A stretch of 64,000 nt of DNA from Pirellulaceae bacterium (GTDB lineage: Bacteria; Planctomycetota; Planctomycetia; Pirellulales; Pirellulaceae), in assembly GCA_023382975.1 (NCBI GenBank), contig JAHDXO010000016.1, forward strand, positions 1 through 64,000, written 5' to 3'. The position numbers and the translations under genes are program-made. Positions 54,150 to 62,252 of the stretch are shown here, piece by piece (within the stretch, counting starts at the first letter, position 1; every line of letters begins with the position of its first letter). A model generated the notes under the pieces. It was not told the origin of the DNA, searched no databases, and saw only the letters and a list, made by a program, of their open reading frames with translations.

Positions 54150-55367
54150 TTAGGTCTCGTCGCCTGTGGCGATGCGCAGGGCGATGCGGCAGGCGTTTTG
54201 AAACGCTTCGACGTCCAGGGCTTCGCTGGTCATGTGCTGGTTCAACTGGCCGCAGCCCAGGGTGACCGTCGGGATGCCGTGCTGGAACAGCCAGTTCGCG
54301 TCCAGGCCCCCGTTGGAGATCGCCGTCTCGGGCTCCAGCCCGATGCTCCGCACCGCGGTCGCGGCGGTTTGGACGCACGGATGGTCCACCGGCAACCGGA
54401 AGGCTTCGTAGTCCAGTCGCCCGTCGATCTGGACGCTGCCCGGGGTACCCGCGACGTTCTTGACTCGCGCGGCCGCTTGGTGAAACGCCGTCTGCATCGC
54501 GTCGACGATCTCCTGGCGGAATTCCGGGTCGTGGCTGCGCGCCTCGGCTCGCAACACGACGCGGTCCGTGACGACGTTCGTCGCGTCGCCGCCTCGGATG
54601 ACACCCACGTTGCTGGTGCCTCGCCGCCGCCCCCGGCGGACATCGCCCAGCCAGCCGCGGCGGTGCAGGTCGGCGATGGCCAACGAGGCGATCGTGATCG
54701 CGCTGACACCCCACTCGGGCGCCCCGCCGGCATGGCTGGCGATTCCGCGCACCTCCAGCGACATGCGGTATCCGCCCGTGGCGCCGATCGTCAGCTTCGT
54801 CGCCGCGCCGCCGTCCCAGTTGAACGCCATCTTGGGCTTGCCCAGCAGGCCCTTGTTGACGCACCGCGCCCCGTGCAGTCCGATCTCTTCCTGGATGAAC
54901 CAGCAGAACGTCAACGGCGGATGGTCGAGCTGACGGCGCAGGATCTCCGTGGCCGTGTGCAGCAGCACCGCTACGCCGGCGCGGTCGTCGGCCCCCAGTC
55001 CCGTGTCGGGCTTTTCGGACCGCACCAACCCGCCCTGCAAACGCGGCTGCGATCCAACACAGATCGGCACCGTGTCCAGGTGGGCGGACAACATCCGCCG
55101 CGGTCCGCGCCGCGTCCCGGCAAGTTTCAGGATCAAATTGCCGGTCTGGCCGCGGATCGGCGTTCGCTGGTGGGCGGTATCAGTCACCAGATCGGCCGCC
55201 GAGGCGCCGGCCGCCAACAACCGCTGACGGACGAAATCAGCGACCTGCCCCTCCTCGCCGCTACGGCCGGGAATCGCCATCAACCGCATGACCGTGTCAA
55301 GAGCGTCCGCCGAACCGGCCGATTGCGGAGGTGCGGAAGCAAGACGATCTGCCGAGGTTTGCGTCAT
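54150..55367 (-). CDS. M20 family metallopeptidase (peptidase T-like)
   Basis: 405 aa from 55367, with an AGGCAG-type ribosome binding site. The metal-site motifs SAHLDTVP, GLGADDRAG and WFIQEEIGLHGA are present, with a dimerisation domain between (VRGIASHAGGAP). The enzyme should cleave small peptides or amides in the cytoplasm with zinc ions. Tripeptidase T is the closest comparison but the substrate cannot be fixed. It is divergent from rlmN. Confidence 0.85.
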   Translation of the reverse strand: MTQTSADRLASAPPQSAGSADALDTVMRLMAIPGRSGEEGQVADFVRQRLLAAGASAADLVTDTAHQRTPIRGQTGNLILKLAGTRRGPRRMLSAHLDTVPICVGSQPRLQGGLVRSEKPDTGLGADDRAGVAVLLHTATEILRRQLDHPPLTFCWFIQEEIGLHGARCVNKGLLGKPKMAFNWDGGAATKLTIGATGGYRMSLEVRGIASHAGGAPEWGVSAITIASLAIADLHRRGWLGDVRRGRRRGTSNVGVIRGGDATNVVTDRVVLRAEARSHDPEFRQEIVDAMQTAFHQAAARVKNVAGTPGSVQIDGRLDYEAFRLPVDHPCVQTAATAVRSIGLEPETAISNGGLDANWLFQHGIPTVTLGCGQLNQHMTSEALDVEAFQNACRIALRIATGDET

Positions 55368-55486
55368 GGTCTGCCTGCCTTTCTGAAAGTCCGACAAAGG
55401 GCAAAAAAGGGTGGCATTTCAGGGCCTACCCGTCCTTGCCCCCGGCGATGGACTGTCTATCCTACAGCATGGAACCAAGGAACGCG

Positions 55487-56539
55487 ATGCAACCGACGAT
55501 GAAACCGCACTTGCTAGAACCCGATTTCGAAAGCCTGAACCAGTGGCTGCTGGACCACGCTCAGCCCGCGTTCCGCGCCGGGCAAGTGCGGAAATGGTTC
55601 TTCGAAAAGCGGGCGTCCGGCTTCGATGCAATGACCGACCTGCCGCGAACCGTGCGCGAGGGGTTGGCTGCGGACTTCGAATTCTGGACCACTCGCATCG
55701 TCCGGCATCAGCAGGCGTCGGACGGGACGGAAAAACTCCTGTTGCAACTGGCCGACGGTGGACGTATCGAGTGCGTCCTGTTGCGCGACGGCGCTCGCCG
55801 CTCGATCTGCATCAGCAGCCAGGTCGGCTGCGCGATGGGCTGCGTCTTCTGCGCGAGCGGCTTGGACGGGGTCGACCGGAACCTGACCGCCGGCGAGATC
55901 GTGGAACAAATGCTGCGGCTGCAACAACTTCTGCCGCCGGACGAGCGGCTGAGCCACATCGTCGTCATGGGAATGGGCGAACCACTGGCCAATCTGAAGC
56001 ATGTGCTCGCAGCGCTGGATGCGGCCAGCAGTCGGTCGGGGCTGGGGATCAGCGCGCGGAGGATCACGATCTCGACCGTCGGATTGCCCGAAGCCATGGA
56101 CCGGCTAACCCAGACGCGGCCCCGCTATCATCTCGCGGTGTCGCTGCACGCCCCGAACGATGCGCTGCGCAACGAACTGGTTCCCGTCAACCGCCGCATC
56201 GGGATCGGCCGGGTCATCGCCGCGGCCGACCGCTATTTCGAAGCGTCCGGACGGCGGCTGACTTTTGAGTACGTGTTGCTAGCCGATATCAACGACCGAC
56301 CCGAACACGCCCGGCAACTAGCGTCGTTGCTCCGCGGCCGACCGGCTCTGTTGAACGTCATTCCCTACAACCCCGTGCCCGGCCTGCCCTACCGCACGCC
56401 GTCGTCGGCGGCGATCCAGCAATTCCGCGAGATTTTGGAACTCGCCGGGCTGGTGGTCCAGTTCCGCCAGCGCAAAGGCGACGAGATCGCCGCCGCCTGC
56501 GGCCAATTGCGACGAGTGACGGCACAGCCTGCGTCCTAA
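55487..56539 (+). CDS. rlmN: 23S rRNA (A2503-C2) / tRNA (A37-C2) methyltransferase RlmN
   Basis: 350 aa from 55487, chosen because AAGGA is five bases upstream; longer starts at 55448 or 55469 are less likely. Radical SAM motif CAMGCVFCAS, HIVVMGMGEPLANL and ISTVGLPEAM are typical, and the C-terminal GDEIAAACGQL holds the second catalytic Cys. It methylates C2 of A2503 in 23S rRNA and A37 in some tRNAs. It is divergent from the peptidase gene. Confidence 0.93.
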   Translation: MQPTMKPHLLEPDFESLNQWLLDHAQPAFRAGQVRKWFFEKRASGFDAMTDLPRTVREGLAADFEFWTTRIVRHQQASDGTEKLLLQLADGGRIECVLLRDGARRSICISSQVGCAMGCVFCASGLDGVDRNLTAGEIVEQMLRLQQLLPPDERLSHIVVMGMGEPLANLKHVLAALDAASSRSGLGISARRITISTVGLPEAMDRLTQTRPRYHLAVSLHAPNDALRNELVPVNRRIGIGRVIAAADRYFEASGRRLTFEYVLLADINDRPEHARQLASLLRGRPALLNVIPYNPVPGLPYRTPSSAAIQQFREILELAGLVVQFRQRKGDEIAAACGQLRRVTAQPAS

Positions 56540-56640
56540 TGACCGGCAAAGAAGTCCACCAGCTACCCCGAAACCTGAAGCCCTGATCTTTCACCTCATC
56601 TTTCATTTCATCTCTTCCTGCTGCCTTGGAGCCGGAGAGA

Positions 56641-56744
56641 TTAGCATCGTTCGAGAAATAACGGTCCAGTGTTTTTTGCTGATCATCCCACGGAGTGTGA
56701 TGGCTGCATTGGCGAGGCGACAGTTGTTTCTCGAACGATGCTTA
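56641..56744. mobile_element. MITE-like element with 15-base terminal inverted repeats
   Basis: GCATCGTTCGAGAAA (56644-56658) and TTTCTCGAACGATGC (56727-56741) form perfect inverted ends, extendable to about 20 pairs with two mismatches, and TTA flanks both outer sides as a possible target duplication. The total length is near 104 bases, with no coding capacity. It sits between the convergent genes rlmN and the small lipoprotein gene. It could also act as a two-way terminator. Confidence 0.65.
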
Positions 56745-56770
56745 GGTGGAAGATTAGGCGAATCCGTCAG

Positions 56771-57214
56771 CTACGGGTCCAGATCGATGGTTCCCAGGGA
56801 ATTCTCGCCGCGGACAATGCGCACTTGAATGCCCGAGGTCGTCGGATCGGCGAAACGCGGCGGCAGCAGTTCGGGCATCGCATCGCGCTGGTCGGGCGAT
56901 GCGCCGCGCAGCGGACCTTTCCAGGACACGGACACCTGGTACTCGCCGACCGGCGCCCCGTCGTTCATGCCGTAGGTGGAAACCGTGAAACGGCCATCGC
57001 TGTCGGTCGTGGCGTAGGGCCGCGCCATGCCGGGCGTCCTGCCGCGGATCTCGTAGAACCGCAGATCGGCGCCCTCGGCCGGCTTGCCCCGGATCGTCAA
57101 TTCGCCCGTGACTGAATACGTAGCCTGCGGTCCGTCTCGGCAGCCGGCAAGCATCGTCAGCAGCGCGAAGGCCAGACCGCGGTACGCACCTCGGCATCGT
57201 GGATCGAACGGCAT
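56771..57214 (-). CDS. Small lipoprotein with a carboxypeptidase-regulatory-like beta domain
   Basis: 147 aa from 57214, with GGAG six bases upstream; an upstream in-frame extension is unlikely. The lipobox LTMLAGC gives a lipid-anchored Cys, so the protein sits in a membrane facing the periplasm or outside. The body (YSVTGELTIRGKPAEGADLR, DGRFTVSTYG, PVGEYQVSVSWKG) is the beta-sandwich of transthyretin/carboxypeptidase-regulatory type, common in Planctomycetota. The function is unknown. It is divergent from the DUF1559 gene, and such small lipoproteins are often found beside DUF1559 genes in this phylum. Confidence 0.8.
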   Translation of the reverse strand: MPFDPRCRGAYRGLAFALLTMLAGCRDGPQATYSVTGELTIRGKPAEGADLRFYEIRGRTPGMARPYATTDSDGRFTVSTYGMNDGAPVGEYQVSVSWKGPLRGASPDQRDAMPELLPPRFADPTTSGIQVRIVRGENSLGTIDLDP

Positions 57215-57312
57215 CGGAACTCCGCGAACATCGGACAAAAACGACAAGAAGATGCTTTTCTTCTTCTCTGCCATCGTGGAAAATATCCGGAAGTCGACAA
57301 GGGATCAACCCG

Positions 57313-58281
57313 ATGGCTACGCAACATGTACGAACTGGCCCGTGTACCGGCTTCACGCTGGTGGAACTGCTGGTGGTGATTGCCATCGTGGGCATTCTCG
57401 TGGCGTTGCTGCTGCCGGCGATTCAAACCGCGCGCGAATCGGCCCGACGCTCGCAATGTGCGAACAACCTGAAACAGATCGGGGTCGGGATGCACAACCA
57501 TGTCTCGGCGTTCGGCGCATTCCCGCCGGGCCAGCGATTGGTGATCGTGGGACACAAGACCTGGGGCTGGCCGGCATTTCTGCTCGAGTGGATGGAACAG
57601 TCGGCGATTCACCAGCAGATCGACTTGCGGCGGGCGGTCTGGGGCCCCGAAAACCGCGAAGCCGTTTCGTCGCCGGTGCCGGCGTTTCTCTGCCCCAGCA
57701 CCGGGCGGCGGCACGCGACGCGGATCGGCGACCGGATCCATCTGGACCTGATCAATCCGGGAGCGTGGGACACCGGTACGGGCGAGGACATGGCCTGCAT
57801 CGACTATGCCGGCATCAGCGGACCGACGGTCCACTCGACGTTTCGCAATCCGGCGACCGGCGCAAGCTATCCGGCGAACAGCGGCATCTTGCTGAACATC
57901 AGCACGGGCCAGCGCACGCAAACCGCGCCGGCCGAGATCATCGACGGACTTTCCCAGACCCTCTTGGTCGGCGAATTGTCCGGTCGCGGGATCTTCATCG
58001 CCGGCACGAGCAACGCGCTGCGAGGCGTGTGGGCAGGCGGGCAGAATTGCATCAGCGTCCCGGCCGCGCCGATCAGCGGTTTGCGAATCCCCCCGATCAA
58101 TCCTGCGCCCGCCGATGCCTGGATCAATGCGGGAAACAGTTCGCTGTTCTCCGACCATCCGGGCGGCGCCCACGTTCTGCTGTGCGACGGATCGGTGCGA
58201 CTGCTGGCCGAATCGATCGAGTTGACCGTCCTGCTCTCGCTGGCCTCCCGCGACGGCGGCGAAGTGATCGAAGCGTATTAG
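57313..58281 (+). CDS. DUF1559 pseudopilin-like protein
   Basis: 322 aa from 57313, with AAGGG upstream; earlier in-frame starts are unlikely. It has a type IV prepilin-like N-terminus (GFTLVELLVVIAIVGILVAL), with cleavage expected before Phe and Glu at position five of the mature form, then DUF1559 and the C-terminal H-X9-DG box (HPGGAHVLLCDGSVRLL). Planctomycetota encode many such proteins; their job is not settled, but export by a type II secretion or pilus-like apparatus is expected. The ExeA-like ATPase at 49.5 kb could in principle be connected. Confidence 0.92.
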   Translation: MATQHVRTGPCTGFTLVELLVVIAIVGILVALLLPAIQTARESARRSQCANNLKQIGVGMHNHVSAFGAFPPGQRLVIVGHKTWGWPAFLLEWMEQSAIHQQIDLRRAVWGPENREAVSSPVPAFLCPSTGRRHATRIGDRIHLDLINPGAWDTGTGEDMACIDYAGISGPTVHSTFRNPATGASYPANSGILLNISTGQRTQTAPAEIIDGLSQTLLVGELSGRGIFIAGTSNALRGVWAGGQNCISVPAAPISGLRIPPINPAPADAWINAGNSSLFSDHPGGAHVLLCDGSVRLLAESIELTVLLSLASRDGGEVIEAY

Positions 58282-58284
58282 TCA

Positions 58285-58653
58285 TTAGAACAGGCGCCCG
58301 GACGGTTCGTCGTCGTCCGGAGCGGCGGATCGATTGGCGGGCCGGGAACGGCGGTCGCTGCGGGCTTCGGCCTTTTCGTCCAGCGACAATTCCTTGTCGT
58401 CAAACGGTTGGGTGACGGGATTGCCTTCGGCGTCGACGCCGGCCAGCAATTCGATCTTGCGTTCGGCCGACTCGAGCGTCTGGTAGCACTGCTTCAGGTG
58501 CTTGATGCCTTCGCTGTAGACGTCCATAGATTCGCTCAACCCCAGGCGTCCCTGTTCGAGTTGCCGCACGATTTGTTCGAGGCGTTCGAGCGATTCCTCG
58601 AAAGTCGGCTGCGGTTCGTCAACGGTCGTGGCAGTACTTTGCTTCTTGGCCAA
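58285..58653 (-). CDS. xseB: Exodeoxyribonuclease VII small subunit
   Basis: 122 aa from a TTG at 58653, preferred because GAGGG precedes it and the protein then begins (M)AKKQST; a GTG start at 58710 would add 19 residues. The core FEESLERLEQIVRQLEQG and LGLSESMDVYSEGIKHLKQC is the XseB coiled-coil. The tail of 35 residues is acidic/basic and not conserved. XseB binds XseA to form exonuclease VII. xseA is not adjacent; it is not seen in this window. Confidence 0.88.
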   Translation of the reverse strand: MAKKQSTATTVDEPQPTFEESLERLEQIVRQLEQGRLGLSESMDVYSEGIKHLKQCYQTLESAERKIELLAGVDAEGNPVTQPFDDKELSLDEKAEARSDRRSRPANRSAAPDDDEPSGRLF

Positions 58654-58864
58654 GGCAGGAACCCTCTGGACTCTTTTGAGAATAAAGCGTGCGCGATCGG
58701 AAACCGCCACCGTTGGCGTTCACGCTTCCGCGTCAGTTCTCATCACGCGGAAACGCGTCTACGCGCGGCTTAGTTTACGGAGTTCCGCCCGGTTTTCCCA
58801 GCCCCCGGCTCCGCTGCGCGAGAGGACAGAGAGAGGACAGTTGGCGAATTTACAAACCCAGAGC

Positions 58865-58935
58865 ACGACCCGCGTTCGGCGCCCGCGGGCCACTGGTGGG
58901 TGTCCGACCAGCGTTCGGCGCCCGCGGGCCACTGG
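58865..58935. repeat. Two tandem copies of the GTTCGGCGCCCGCGGGCC palindromic repeat
   Basis: A 23-base core at 58871-58893 and 58910-58932, 39 bases apart, is identical to the core at 280-302. The first copy has the stem CCCGCG / CGCGGG; the second has CCAG at one end and CTGG at the other. They sit 3' of the prenyltransferase-repeat gene and upstream of xseB on the same strand. They may be the terminator of the former. Confidence 0.8.
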
Positions 58936-58958
58936 TGAGTTGGCATATCTTCCCTGCG

Positions 58959-60878
58959 CTACGGTCGCGACGAATCGAACATCGGCAGGTAGCGGTAGTA
59001 GACTTCCAGGCACAGCGCCGCCATGGCGGTGGTGTACACGCGGCCTCCATAACCGCCCCAGACCGTTTTCGGCGACCAACTACCTGCATGGACGCCGCTG
59101 GTGGCCTGAGCGGCGAGCAATCGCTGTTGCAGATGCTGGTTCCAAACCTCCCATTCGGGCCCCTGCAACTGGAACAGGGCGATCGTGGCATAGTACCAGT
59201 AGTACAGATTGATTTCGCCGGACCGCGGCGTTTCCTGCATGAGCAGCTCGACTGCCTCGCGGGTTGCGGCGCTGCTCCGCGGCGCGTCCATGAACAGACG
59301 GCAGAACAATGCCTCGGCGGTCATGGTGGCCGTGGGCGGGCCGTGGGGCCGGTAGGCGGCCAAGCCGCCGAAGCGTCCGGTGCTCGTGCTGTCCAAAAAA
59401 CGCCTCATGCCCTGTTGCGTGGCATCGGGAACGGCTACGCCCGCCAGTCCCGCGCTTTTGATCGCCATCAGTTGCCAGCCGAATTGGCTCATGTCGCCCG
59501 CGTCGCCGGGCAGGTATCGCCAGCCGCCATCGTTGGCGTTCTGAGCCCGCACCGTGTACCGCATCGCCCGCTCGACGAAGGGACGCAGCCGCGCGTCGCC
59601 CGTCATCGCGTAAGCCTCGCTGATGGCCAAGGCCGCGATGCCGTGACAGTACATGCGGGCGAACAAGCGGGCCTGGCCAGCCAGATTGCCGTCTGCCGCT
59701 TGACTGCGAAGCAGAAACTCGAGGCCGCGCCGGACGGTGTCTTGGTGCTCGCCGTCCAAGTGCGATTGTCCGGTGCCCAGGAAGGCCAGAATGGCCAGTC
59801 CGGAGACGCCCGTGTCCGCGTCGCCGCCGGCTCCTCCGCGGTCGTGCCCCAAGACCTGCCCCTCCTGACCTGCACCGTGGCGGCGAGCGTTCCAGCGGCC
59901 GTCCGCTTCCTGGTTGGCGGCCAGCCAGGCGAGGGCCGCCCGAACCGCGGCTTCTGTCTCGGTGTTGCCGCCGTTGCGGACAACGATCGTGTGGCGGTTG
60001 TCCGCCGTCCGGTTCTGATATGTGCTCGGCAACGGCGTGCCGTCGGCCACGCGCCGCGCAATGGGCTCGGGCTCGGGCAGTTGGCGAACCGGTGAAGACG
60101 CGGAAGTCGCCGCGGCGGAAATCTGTTGCATCGCGACGGTACCGGCCAGCAGATCCAGCGGCAGTTCGGCGGGCGTGTCCCGGTCGGGAACCAAGGCGTC
60201 GTCGACCCGCACCAATCGGGACGGCTCGTCGGCCTGGGGGATCTCCGGCATCAGTGGCCGCGCCGGCTCGGCCGACTGGACCGCCGGTGGTTCGATCTTC
60301 GGCATGTCCTCGATCGCCGGCGGCAGCGGCTGAGCCACCGTCTGGTCGAGTGGCACAGGAACCGGCAGTGGCCGATCGGGAGGGACATCGGGAATGTCCG
60401 GAAAGTCCGGCGCTGTCATCGCCACGGCGGCCGGTTCCCGCTCGCGTTGCGGTTCGAATGGTGGTTCGATCGGCGCACGGGCGGCGTCCGGCGTTTCGGG
60501 CGGCGGCTCCGAAGGCTGCATCGACGGAAACTCGTTCCACGGTTCGCGCTGGGCGGGAACCGGCTCGGCGACCGGCGGTTCCGGCTCTTCTTCCTCGGTC
60601 GGGGCGATCAGGGTGACTTGGACCACTTCTTCCCGGCCCGGCAACGGCACGGCGACAAAGGTCTGCATGTAGTAGGCGTAGACGATCAACAGCAGATGAG
60701 CGAAGATCGACAGCGCCATGCATTTGGACAGCGGTTTGGCCTCGCCCCAGCGGGTCCGCATCAGCACCAGCAGCGCGATCACCACCACCGCCATCCCGGC
60801 CAGCAGCACGGTCGTTACCGTGCCCGGCCGGGCGATGCCCGTGGCCGCCTCGTACAGGCTTTCCAGAACCGCGCCCAT
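58959..60878 (-). CDS. TonB-like protein with a prenyltransferase/squalene-cyclase repeat domain
   Basis: 639 aa. Two membrane segments near residues 22-40 (TVTTVLLAGMAVVVIALLVL) and 53-70 (ALSIFAHLLLIVYAYYM), a Pro/Glu-rich linker to about 300, then an alpha/alpha toroid of repeats (AALAWLAANQEADGRW, GLEFLLRSQAADGNLA, AMRYTVRAQNANDGGW, GSWSPKTVWGGYGGRVYTTA) of the prenyltransferase/squalene-cyclase type. The catalytic DxDD of squalene-hopene cyclases is not seen. The start is four bases before the exbD stop with GAGGTGA upstream. The design (membrane anchor plus Pro-rich spacer plus domain, next to ExbB and ExbD) is that of a TonB or TolA analogue with an unusual end domain. The cargo is unknown. 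Confidence 0.8.
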   Translation of the reverse strand: MGAVLESLYEAATGIARPGTVTTVLLAGMAVVVIALLVLMRTRWGEAKPLSKCMALSIFAHLLLIVYAYYMQTFVAVPLPGREEVVQVTLIAPTEEEEPEPPVAEPVPAQREPWNEFPSMQPSEPPPETPDAARAPIEPPFEPQREREPAAVAMTAPDFPDIPDVPPDRPLPVPVPLDQTVAQPLPPAIEDMPKIEPPAVQSAEPARPLMPEIPQADEPSRLVRVDDALVPDRDTPAELPLDLLAGTVAMQQISAAATSASSPVRQLPEPEPIARRVADGTPLPSTYQNRTADNRHTIVVRNGGNTETEAAVRAALAWLAANQEADGRWNARRHGAGQEGQVLGHDRGGAGGDADTGVSGLAILAFLGTGQSHLDGEHQDTVRRGLEFLLRSQAADGNLAGQARLFARMYCHGIAALAISEAYAMTGDARLRPFVERAMRYTVRAQNANDGGWRYLPGDAGDMSQFGWQLMAIKSAGLAGVAVPDATQQGMRRFLDSTSTGRFGGLAAYRPHGPPTATMTAEALFCRLFMDAPRSSAATREAVELLMQETPRSGEINLYYWYYATIALFQLQGPEWEVWNQHLQQRLLAAQATSGVHAGSWSPKTVWGGYGGRVYTTAMAALCLEVYYRYLPMFDSSRP

Positions 60879-60881
60879 GAT

Positions 60882-61292
60882 TCACCTCGCCATCCGCACG
60901 GATATCCCCATCTCGGCCACTCCGGCCTGGCGGCAGGCATTCAGTACGGAAGCCACGTTTTGGAACGCTCCCTCGGCGTCGCCCCGGACGATCACGCCCA
61001 GATCGGCATACTGCTGCCGGGCAGCCGCCAATTCGGCGGTCAATTGTTCCAGCGTCACCGGTTGGCGGTCCAACGAGATCTGGCCGTCGCGGTAGACATT
61101 GATCGTCCGCTTTTCCGGCGCCGGCGTCAGCGTTTGAGCGTCGCGCACGGCAGGCACCTGAACAGCGATCTTCCGTTCCATTTCGACGAATTTCGTGCCG
61201 ACCATGAAGAAAATGATCAACAGGAACACGATGTCGATCATGGGGGTCAGATTGACCGACGGTTGCTCGTTCAAGTTCGTTTTCAGTGGCAT
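60882..61292 (-). CDS. exbD: ExbD/TolR-type proton channel subunit
   Basis: 136 aa. One membrane segment with the proton-carrying Asp (LTPMIDIVFLLIIFFMVGT) and a periplasmic domain (IVRGDAEGAFQNVASVLNAC). It forms with ExbB the proton-driven motor of the inner membrane. It is 48 bases downstream of exbB and overlaps or abuts the next gene by its stop. The downstream gene product is likely the driven arm. Confidence 0.92.
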   Translation of the reverse strand: MPLKTNLNEQPSVNLTPMIDIVFLLIIFFMVGTKFVEMERKIAVQVPAVRDAQTLTPAPEKRTINVYRDGQISLDRQPVTLEQLTAELAAARQQYADLGVIVRGDAEGAFQNVASVLNACRQAGVAEMGISVRMAR

Positions 61293-61340
61293 GGCGATGG
61301 CCCTCCCTGGCTCCGTTGGAAATCGGCGCGGCGGACTCGG

Positions 61341-62240
61341 CTACGCGGCCGGACGGCGGCGATCCGGCTTGCCGGACGTCCGTTCCGCCTCGCCGCTGCG
61401 CGGGACGGGTACGTCGCCCGCGATCACGGCGACCACGCGCAGGCCGAGTTCGTCCAGCGTCATGATCAATTGATCGACGCGGCCGGAGAAATACAAATAG
61501 GCGATCAGCGCCGGAATCGCGACACTCAGCCCGGCCGCCGTCGTGATCAAAGCCTGGCTGATGCCGCCGGCCAGCATCTCCGGATTGCCCATCGCATCGG
61601 CCGTGGCGATGGCGTTAAAGGCGCGGATCATGCCCAGCACGGTTCCCAGCAGTCCCAACAGCGGGCTGATCGTCGAGACGCCGTTCAGCACTCGCAGGTA
61701 GCGCCGCAAATTGTTGGTCACGCGTTCTCCCGCGTCGATGATCGCTTGTTCGACTTCGACCGAAGGCCGTCCCCACTTGCGGACGGCGGCGGCGAAGATC
61801 TCGGCGACAGGACTGCGGTTTCGTTCGCAAAGTTCGAGTGCCGCCTCGCGGTCCAGTTCGCCATCGCTGATCTGCTGGAGAAAACGCTTGACGAACGGCC
61901 GCGGGATCACGCGTCCGCGCCGCAGGCTGATCGAACGCTCGAACACGAAAACCATCAGGATAAACGAACAGATGCCGATCGGAATCATCAGCGGCCCGCC
62001 GTCCCGGATCACCTGCAGCATGTTTTGCGTCGGGATGGGCTGGCCGGTCGCTTCGGGACCGGTCGCCGAGCCCGGATCGATCGGCCGAACTCCCGGCTCG
62101 GCCAGCACCTGGGCTGCGGCCGGCACGGACCAGTTCACGGCGGCAACCAGCAGCGCCGCTCGCAGCAGCGACTGCGTCAACAGGTCGCCGAGAGACGCTC
62201 GACGGAAAGCACACGGTTTCGAGATGAATCGTCCGATCAT
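61341..62240 (-). CDS. exbB: ExbB/TolQ/MotA-type channel subunit with signal peptide
   Basis: 299 aa from the ATG at 62240 (GAGG nine bases upstream); a GTG at 62249 is an alternative. A cleavable-looking signal (LLRAALLVAAVNWSVPAAA) precedes three membrane segments (IPIGICSFILMVFVFE, STISPLLGLLGTVLGMI, ALITTAAGLSVAIPALIAYL) with the typical TolQ/ExbB cytoplasmic loop. It powers TonB/TolA-like systems. It is 12 bases or so after the TPR gene, so the four genes form one unit. The N-terminal signal peptide is a variant common in Planctomycetota and Bacteroidota. Confidence 0.92.
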   Translation of the reverse strand: MIGRFISKPCAFRRASLGDLLTQSLLRAALLVAAVNWSVPAAAQVLAEPGVRPIDPGSATGPEATGQPIPTQNMLQVIRDGGPLMIPIGICSFILMVFVFERSISLRRGRVIPRPFVKRFLQQISDGELDREAALELCERNRSPVAEIFAAAVRKWGRPSVEVEQAIIDAGERVTNNLRRYLRVLNGVSTISPLLGLLGTVLGMIRAFNAIATADAMGNPEMLAGGISQALITTAAGLSVAIPALIAYLYFSGRVDQLIMTLDELGLRVVAVIAGDVPVPRSGEAERTSGKPDRRRPAA

Positions 62241-62252
62241 GGAAATCACCCT

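Noticed and set aside
54058..54150. A/T-rich stretch near 54.06 kb as a gene or the AAAAAAGGGG palindrome family
   Set aside because: GGAAAAAATGGGGAAA lacks the paired arm and differs in key positions; no coding potential.
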